This document shows positions 5,318 to 8,762 of a stretch of 8,762 nt of DNA, piece after piece. The notes under the pieces were generated by a model, which saw only the letters and a program-made list of their open reading frames with translations, searched no databases and was not told the DNA's origin. The DNA is taken from positions 1 through 8,762 of the forward strand of contig CAMHMW010000071.1 in assembly GCA_946186335.1 (NCBI GenBank), given 5' to 3'. This stretch comes from an uncultured Candidatus Melainabacteria bacterium (GTDB lineage: Bacteria > Cyanobacteriota > Vampirovibrionia > Gastranaerophilales > Gastranaerophilaceae). Both the position numbers and the translations under genes were made by a program. Every line of letters starts with the position of its first letter. Positions within the stretch are counted from its first letter, which is position 1.

Positions 5318-6016
5318 TTAATATTTTTCAATAATTTCTTTTATTCCTTTTTGCGCAAGGTTAAAAATCTCTATCATCTTGTCATAAGTATAGGGTTCAC
5401 CCTCTGCCGTTGTCTGAAATTCAATGATTTTACCGCTTTTTGTGAGTACAACATTTGAATCCACCTGAGCATGAGAATCTTCTTCATAATTGAGGTCTAA
5501 TTTAACTTCCCCGTCAACTATGCCCGCTGATATTGCCGCAATGGGTTCAATTATCGGGTTTTCTTTTAAAACTCCGTTTGCCAAAAGTTTTTCAACTGCA
5601 CAAGACAGAGCAACAAAGCCTCCGCAAATGCTTGCCGTTCTTGTTCCGCCGTCTGCCTGAATGACGTCTGCATCAATTGTTATTGTTAAATCGGGCATCT
5701 TTTCCAAATCAACGCATGCTCTCAGACTTCTTCCGATAAGTCGTTGTATTTCCTGAGTTCTTCCTGAAATTTTTGTTCTTTCTCTTTGGCATCTTGTTGA
5801 GGTTGAAGACGGAAGAAGTGAGTATTCTGCCGTTAACCAGCCTCTGGGGTCTTCTTTTGTCATCCATTTTGGTTTTGTTTCTTCAACGGATGCCGTTGTT
5901 ATTACTTTTGTATCCCCAAATTCAACGAGTACCGAACCGAGAGCATGCTTGGTATAATTTTTTGTAAATTTTATCTTTCTTGTTTCGTCATTATTTCTGT
6001 TTTCCAGTCTTGTCAT
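5318..6016 (-). CDS. rph: Ribonuclease PH
   Basis: A phosphorolytic 3'-5' exoribonuclease that trims tRNA 3' ends and structured RNAs, acting as a ring of six subunits in the cytosol. The 232-residue protein is close to the usual 238-255. Family signatures run throughout: FTKNYTKHALGSVLVEFGDTKV, TAEYSLLP, the near-invariant SGRTQEIQRLIGRSLRA, DADVIQADGGTRTAS (substrate and phosphate region), GIVDGEVKLDLNYEEDS with the acidic catalytic residues, and QTTAEGEPY. It lacks the extra C-terminal residues of some homologues. The ATG has a strong Shine-Dalgarno (AAAGGAG, 6-nt spacing) overlapping the stop of the upstream zinc-ribbon gene, so it is the third gene of a coupled unit. It is not next to the rdgB/ham1 gene that often follows rph elsewhere. 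Confidence 0.96.
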   Translation of the reverse strand: MTRLENRNNDETRKIKFTKNYTKHALGSVLVEFGDTKVITTASVEETKPKWMTKEDPRGWLTAEYSLLPSSTSTRCQRERTKISGRTQEIQRLIGRSLRACVDLEKMPDLTITIDADVIQADGGTRTASICGGFVALSCAVEKLLANGVLKENPIIEPIAAISAGIVDGEVKLDLNYEEDSHAQVDSNVVLTKSGKIIEFQTTAEGEPYTYDKMIEIFNLAQKGIKEIIEKY

Positions 6017-6022
6017 ATATTT

Positions 6023-6029
6023 CTCCTTT
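6023..6029 (-). promoter_or_regulatory. Strong ribosome binding site of rph
   Basis: AAAGGAG on the minus strand, 6 nt before the rph ATG and overlapping the stop codon of the preceding gene. It fixes the rph start and suggests that ribosomes finishing the zinc-ribbon gene restart here. Confidence 0.8.
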
Positions 6030-6243
6030 ATTCATAGTCCCACATATATATCTGTCCGCAGTAACGACAAACGGCATGGTCGTTCATAAATTGTAAATCT
6101 GGCACAAAAGTATAGCCGTCAACAGAAATTTCAATCTCGCCTTTTTCATTGTAACGCTGTGAAAAATCTCTGTTTCCCGTGTAATCAGGTGAAAACATCA
6201 ACTCAAATTTGTCTTTTGATTTACAATTTTTGCAGATAAACAT
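6028..6243 (-). CDS. Four-cysteine mini zinc-ribbon protein
   Basis: A 71-residue cytosolic protein with two CXXC knuckles at its ends, Cys4/Cys7 (CKNC) and Cys59/Cys62 (CRYC), which together would hold one zinc in a zinc-ribbon fold. Between them is a polar stretch with likely beta strands (GEIEISVDGYTFVPDLQF). I do not recognise the family; such ribbons bind nucleic acid or serve as protein-binding modules. Its ATG overlaps the stop of the upstream membrane-protein gene by one base (TAATG), with GAGG 7 nt before the start. Its stop overlaps the rph ribosome site. Position directly upstream of rph makes a role in RNA handling possible, but that is only inference from location. Confidence 0.75.
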   Translation of the reverse strand: MFICKNCKSKDKFELMFSPDYTGNRDFSQRYNEKGEIEISVDGYTFVPDLQFMNDHAVCRYCGQIYMWDYE

Positions 6244-7187
6244 TATTCATCCTCATAGTTTTCGGCACGTTTTCTGCCTCTTTTTTGTTTTTTAGTCTGT
6301 GATTTTACTATTTGAGGCTGTTTGTCCGTCAGGCTGAGATACCAAAGAGTCCAGCAGATGCTTCTTATTGGTAGTGTCATTCCGGTTACAACAAACGAAA
6401 TTATGCAGAACCATACCCATTGTGCTATTAAATGCGGTGTAATCAGAGGCATTTTAAGATGTACTAAAATTTGGTTGACCAAATCTAACGGTATCATATT
6501 TGTGTACATCGTAAAACCTAAATAGATTTTTTCTGAAAGATTTAGATAATCAAAGACGACGGTTATTCCTTCCGTAATTATAAATATTGAAAAGAAGGTT
6601 AAAACGCACATAAGGATAAATGTCCTGAACCAATTTCCCCTGATTAAAACAAAACTGCGTTTGAAATTATCCTGTAATTGTCCGTCCTGTTCAAACGTGA
6701 ATACCTGATAAACAAGGATAAAGTATATCCAGAGAATAAATCCTGGAATTATAAAAAATATGCTCGTTGCAAGGGAACACAAAATTCCGACTAGCATTAA
6801 TAAACCTATAAAATGCCATAATCTCTGAGTCGCAACTGCTTTATGCGAAGGTATATCATAAACTTTTCCAGTTGTTATTGCTCCGTATGTCATTGAGTTT
6901 AATGAAACATAAGCTACCATAAATTCCCAGAATGCGTTTGCAAAAATCAAAAGACCGGGGAGTGCAAGAAGTACAACAACAAGTATTGCATGAAGCGGAT
7001 TGTCAACTTTTTCAACAACTTTTTCCGCAAATCCCAGTGACAAACCAAAGGATAACAATATCCCGAATATTTGTCCGAATACGGGATAAAGCATATATAA
7101 GACAAATTTATCTATGTTTGAAAAGTATATTTTTATACCCTCAAACAGTACACCCCAAACACTGTTTTTAATTCCGTCTTTAGACAT
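6243..7187 (-). CDS. Polytopic inner-membrane protein of unknown function
   Basis: A 314-residue protein with about five to seven membrane segments: roughly residues 28-55, 66-85, 125-160 (a long hydrophobic run, likely two), 190-215 and 255-285. The soluble C-terminal tail is strongly basic (KKQKRGRKRAENYEDE) and probably cytosolic. The segment NFKRSFVLIRGNWFRTF, just before a membrane span, resembles the 'S-x-x-L-x-x-x-x-W' element repeated in YciC/DUF975-like and glycerophosphodiesterase membrane-domain proteins; I treat this as a family hint only. No enzyme motif is visible. It is the first gene of the five-gene unit, with Shine-Dalgarno AAAGGAG 5 nt before the ATG and a promoter at 7205-7233. 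Confidence 0.8.
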   Translation of the reverse strand: MSKDGIKNSVWGVLFEGIKIYFSNIDKFVLYMLYPVFGQIFGILLSFGLSLGFAEKVVEKVDNPLHAILVVVLLALPGLLIFANAFWEFMVAYVSLNSMTYGAITTGKVYDIPSHKAVATQRLWHFIGLLMLVGILCSLATSIFFIIPGFILWIYFILVYQVFTFEQDGQLQDNFKRSFVLIRGNWFRTFILMCVLTFFSIFIITEGITVVFDYLNLSEKIYLGFTMYTNMIPLDLVNQILVHLKMPLITPHLIAQWVWFCIISFVVTGMTLPIRSICWTLWYLSLTDKQPQIVKSQTKKQKRGRKRAENYEDE

Positions 7188-7204
7188 AACCGCTCCTTTG
7201 TAGT

Positions 7205-7233
7205 ATTATAATTTTATTACAAAAGGGGGTAAA
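7205..7233 (-). promoter_or_regulatory. Promoter of the five-gene membrane-protein/rph unit
   Basis: On the minus strand, TTTACC (7228-7233; 4 of 6 to TTGACA) and a consensus TATAAT (7205-7210) are 17 nt apart. The predicted start lies about 10 nt before the first gene's ATG, just upstream of or within its AAAGGAG ribosome site (7193-7199). The -10 is part of the palindrome ATTATAAT (7205-7212), which also gives TATAAT on the plus strand. Confidence 0.65.
7207..7212 (+). promoter_or_regulatory. Candidate -10 box of the PHP gene
   Basis: A consensus TATAAT on the plus strand, 28 nt before the GTG start, sharing four bases with the minus-strand -10. No good -35 sits 16-18 nt upstream; TAGACA at 7181-7186 is a good match but has a 20-nt spacer. 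A weak ribosome site (AGGGGG, 7224-7229) lies 11 nt before the start. Confidence 0.35.
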
Positions 7234-7240
7234 TGTATAG

Positions 7241-7867
7241 GTGGAAAATTGCAGAGAGATTATAAAATCTTTTACAAAAGATGATTACGAAAATAATAGG
7301 GTTAATCTTCATATACATACCGCTTATTCTGATGGTTTGGGAGATTTTTCTGATATTTGTTCTCAGGCGGCGGGTAAATATAAATATTTTGCAATAACAG
7401 ACCACAACACGGTTCAGGGGCATATTGATTATCCTGATTGCGGAGCAATAACAGGTGTTGAATTTGATGTCTGGTATAAATATATTTTCCTTCATTTGCT
7501 GGCATACGGTATAGATGTTAATAATGAAGGCATGAAAGAATTTTACTCAAAAGATAAGGCAGGAACGGAAAAAGATATACTCAGAATTTTTGCAAAACGT
7601 GATATAAAAAAACTTATAAATGCTATTCATAATGCAGGTGGAATTGCTGTTTTGGCTCATCCTGCGTGCTGCTGGGCATTGAGTATGGAGTCTTTTGTAA
7701 AAGATTTGGCTGAAATGGGGTTAGACGGGCTGGAAGTTTATTACACTTATCCCAGATGGCGTAAATATCTTAAATTCTCTCATCCGGATACCATTGAAAA
7801 ACTTGCGGATAAGTATAATTTGATTAAAACCGGCGGTACAGACTGTCATACAATGATTATAAACTAA
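7241..7867 (+). CDS. PHP-domain metal-dependent phosphoesterase
   Basis: A 208-residue protein of the PHP superfamily (YciV/TrpH branch), whose members hydrolyse phosphate esters or nucleic-acid ends at a multi-metal site. The ligand set is visible: HIHTAYSDG (His24, His26, Asp31), ITDHNT (Asp54, His55), GVEFD (Glu74), His85, AHPACC (His140) and GGTDCH (Asp201, His203). It is much shorter than E. coli YciV (about 290). The segment between HLLAYG and AIHNAGGIAVLAHP is only about 35 residues, so the GRPHIA-type lid is missing, and the protein ends five residues after the last metal ligand. GTG at 7241 is the only usable start: a stop codon lies immediately upstream and no in-frame ATG precedes the HIH motif. 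Its stop overlaps that of dedA on the other strand. The substrate is unknown. Confidence 0.88.
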   Translation: MENCREIIKSFTKDDYENNRVNLHIHTAYSDGLGDFSDICSQAAGKYKYFAITDHNTVQGHIDYPDCGAITGVEFDVWYKYIFLHLLAYGIDVNNEGMKEFYSKDKAGTEKDILRIFAKRDIKKLINAIHNAGGIAVLAHPACCWALSMESFVKDLAEMGLDGLEVYYTYPRWRKYLKFSHPDTIEKLADKYNLIKTGGTDCHTMIIN

Positions 7868-8484
7868 TCTTCTTTTAAATGTTTAATGTGTTTGTAGATA
7901 TATATACCGCCTAATATAAGGCATGCCAAAATTATTATAATGTCAAATTTGTGCCAGATGGCTTTTAATTTATCCAGATGTTCTCCGAGTTTAACTCCGA
8001 CATACACCAAAACATAACTCCATACAAGAGAACCGAGGAATGTTAAGGTGAAAAATGTTCTTTTTCTTGCCTTTAAAATACCTGCGGGAAGGGAAATAAA
8101 TGTTCTTATAACGGGTAACATTCTGCATAAGAAAAATGCCCAGTCGCCGTATTTATCAACCCATTTGTCCGCTTCTTCCAAATCTTTTTTTGAAACGAGC
8201 ATGTATTTGCCGTATTTTTCAAAAAATTTTCTTCCGCCAAAATACCCGAGATAATATGACGGAACAGAGCCTATAACACAACCGATAGCCCCTGCGAATG
8301 CTGCTATGTGAAAATTCATGACACCCTTGCTCACTAAGTATCCCGCAAAGGGTAAAACGGCTTCTGACGGCAGCGGAATATTACATGATTCAATTGCCAT
8401 CAACAGGGCAATTCCCCATGCTCCCATGCCTGATATTACGCTTTCAATCCATGAAATTAATCCTGCTAAAATTGTGTCTAACAT
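7864..8484 (-). CDS. DedA-family membrane protein
   Basis: A 206-residue integral membrane protein of the DedA/VTT family. Some members recycle undecaprenyl phosphate or scramble phospholipids across the inner membrane, and they influence envelope charge and pH tolerance. The conserved half-helix motif IESCNIPLPSEAVLPFAGYL is at about residues 31-50, with Glu32 and Glu41. GSVPSYYLGYFGGRKFFEKYG follows, then FLCRMLPVIRTFISLPAG with both conserved Arg residues of the F-x-x-R-x-x-P-x-x-R motif, and two C-terminal membrane helices ending in a basic tail. Length is normal. A Shine-Dalgarno AGGGAG lies 5 nt before the ATG, and an extended -10 lies upstream. Which lipid it handles cannot be told from sequence. 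Confidence 0.93.
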   Translation of the reverse strand: MLDTILAGLISWIESVISGMGAWGIALLMAIESCNIPLPSEAVLPFAGYLVSKGVMNFHIAAFAGAIGCVIGSVPSYYLGYFGGRKFFEKYGKYMLVSKKDLEEADKWVDKYGDWAFFLCRMLPVIRTFISLPAGILKARKRTFFTLTFLGSLVWSYVLVYVGVKLGEHLDKLKAIWHKFDIIIILACLILGGIYIYKHIKHLKED

Positions 8485-8507
8485 AAGTTCTCCCTGCTAT
8501 TTTCTTA

Positions 8508-8516
8508 ATTATATCA
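8508..8516 (-). promoter_or_regulatory. dedA promoter, extended -10
   Basis: On the minus strand a perfect TATAAT (8508-8513) is preceded by TGA, an extended -10. The -35 position holds no good match, as expected for an extended -10 promoter. The predicted start is about 17 nt before the AGGGAG-containing start region of dedA. It lies just downstream of the HU terminator. Confidence 0.55.
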
Positions 8517-8527
8517 GAAACATACAT

Positions 8528-8559
8528 AAAAAAGGTACCTGCCGATATGACAGGTACCT
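8528..8559 (-). terminator. Rho-independent terminator of the HU gene
   Basis: A perfect 9-bp inverted repeat (CAGGTACCT at 8551-8559 against AGGTACCTG at 8533-8541) with a 9-nt loop, followed on the minus strand by six Ts (8528-8533). It begins 28 nt past the HU stop codon. Confidence 0.9.
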
Positions 8560-8586
8560 AACAAATCCTTTAAACTATGTTAAAGA

Positions 8587-8762
8587 CTATTTGCCGTTAA
8601 CAACAGTTTTGAATTTTTTACCAGCTGAGAAAGCAGGAACTGTTTTAGCCGGGATTTTCAATTCTTTACCTGTTTGAGGATTTCTGCCGATTCTAGCAGC
8701 TCTCTTACGAGGTTCAAATGTACCGAAACCAACTAATGTAACTTTTTGTTTTTTAGCAACTG
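8587..8762 (-). CDS. hup: HU-family DNA-binding protein, 3' part
   Basis: The last 58 codons of an HU/IHF-type histone-like protein; the first roughly 30-35 residues lie beyond the right edge. Translation gives VTLVGFGTFEPRKRAARIGRNP, then QTGKELKIPAKTVPAFSAG and KKFKTVVNGK before TAG. GFGTF is the HU signature, and the beta-arm tip RNP carries the proline that wedges between base pairs when HU bends DNA. GxxxxIPAxxxxxFxxGKxxK is typical of HU rather than of IHF alpha or beta. HU is an abundant homodimer that compacts the nucleoid. The Ala- and Lys-rich codons, mostly GCT and AAA, fit a well-expressed gene. A strong terminator follows. Confidence 0.95.
   Translation of the reverse strand, partial: VAKKQKVTLVGFGTFEPRKRAARIGRNPQTGKELKIPAKTVPAFSAGKKFKTVVNGK

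Noticed and set aside
7233..7265. Ten-codon upstream frame (ATG at 7233) overlapping the PHP start
   Set aside because: The ribosome-site-to-ATG gap is only about 3 nt, the peptide has no attenuation-like pattern, and such short frames are common by chance.
8318..8677. Plus-strand frame across the dedA start and the HU gene
   Set aside because: It runs through the antisense of two well-supported genes and through the HU terminator hairpin.
1..8762. CRISPR array, insertion sequence, tRNA/rRNA or toxin-antitoxin system
   Set aside because: I saw no regularly spaced direct repeats, transposase motifs, terminal inverted repeats, cloverleaf or recognisable toxin or antitoxin. A full database search was not possible here.

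Overview
The window is AT-rich and densely packed, uses ordinary bacterial stop codons, and contains no RNA gene, insertion sequence, phage gene or CRISPR array that I can see. An MCE/MlaD-type lipid-transport protein and two small exported proteins suggest a diderm bacterium. The low GC, the two-domain FolP and the small lysine-rich exported proteins would fit an uncultured gut lineage such as Gastranaerophilales/Melainabacteria. That assignment is a guess from memory, not something the sequence proves.

Layout, left to right. Positions 32-2103 (minus strand) hold folP followed by an MCE/MlaD-type protein. Diverging from folP on the plus strand (2164-2658) is a short, altered formyltransferase-fold protein with a cysteine-rich tail. 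It abuts, tail to tail, a 75-residue protein of unknown function (2660-2887, minus) that lies just downstream of ilvB, the acetolactate synthase catalytic subunit (2910-4520, minus). A compact intergenic block (4521-4631) carries the ilvB promoter and a strong hairpin terminator. That terminator ends a well-delimited five-gene minus-strand transcription unit (7187 down to 4632): polytopic membrane protein, four-cysteine mini zinc ribbon, RNase PH, and two small exported, highly charged coiled-coil proteins. The unit has its own promoter at 7205-7233. Diverging from it is a small PHP-family phosphoesterase (7241-7867, plus), whose stop codon overlaps that of a DedA-family membrane protein (7864-8484, minus). 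Upstream of dedA are the terminator and 3' part of an HU-type DNA-binding protein gene that runs off the right edge.

Functionally this is mostly housekeeping: folate synthesis, branched-chain amino acid synthesis, 3'-end RNA processing, envelope lipid handling and nucleoid structure. No defence, mobile or secondary-metabolite system is visible. The parts worth a second look are: (1) the truncated PurN-like protein that has lost its catalytic Asp and gained a Cys-rich tail; (2) three neighbouring genes (folP, the MCE gene and the PurN-like gene) with no Shine-Dalgarno and a -10 hexamer exactly 6 nt before the ATG, which predicts leaderless mRNAs, while genes to the right use clear Shine-Dalgarno sites; (3) a divergent acetolactate synthase with several signature changes and no C-terminal tail; (4) the translationally coupled pair of exported charged coiled-coil proteins; and (5) the extreme packing, with two tail-to-tail junctions of -4 and +1 nt and two short divergent promoter regions.
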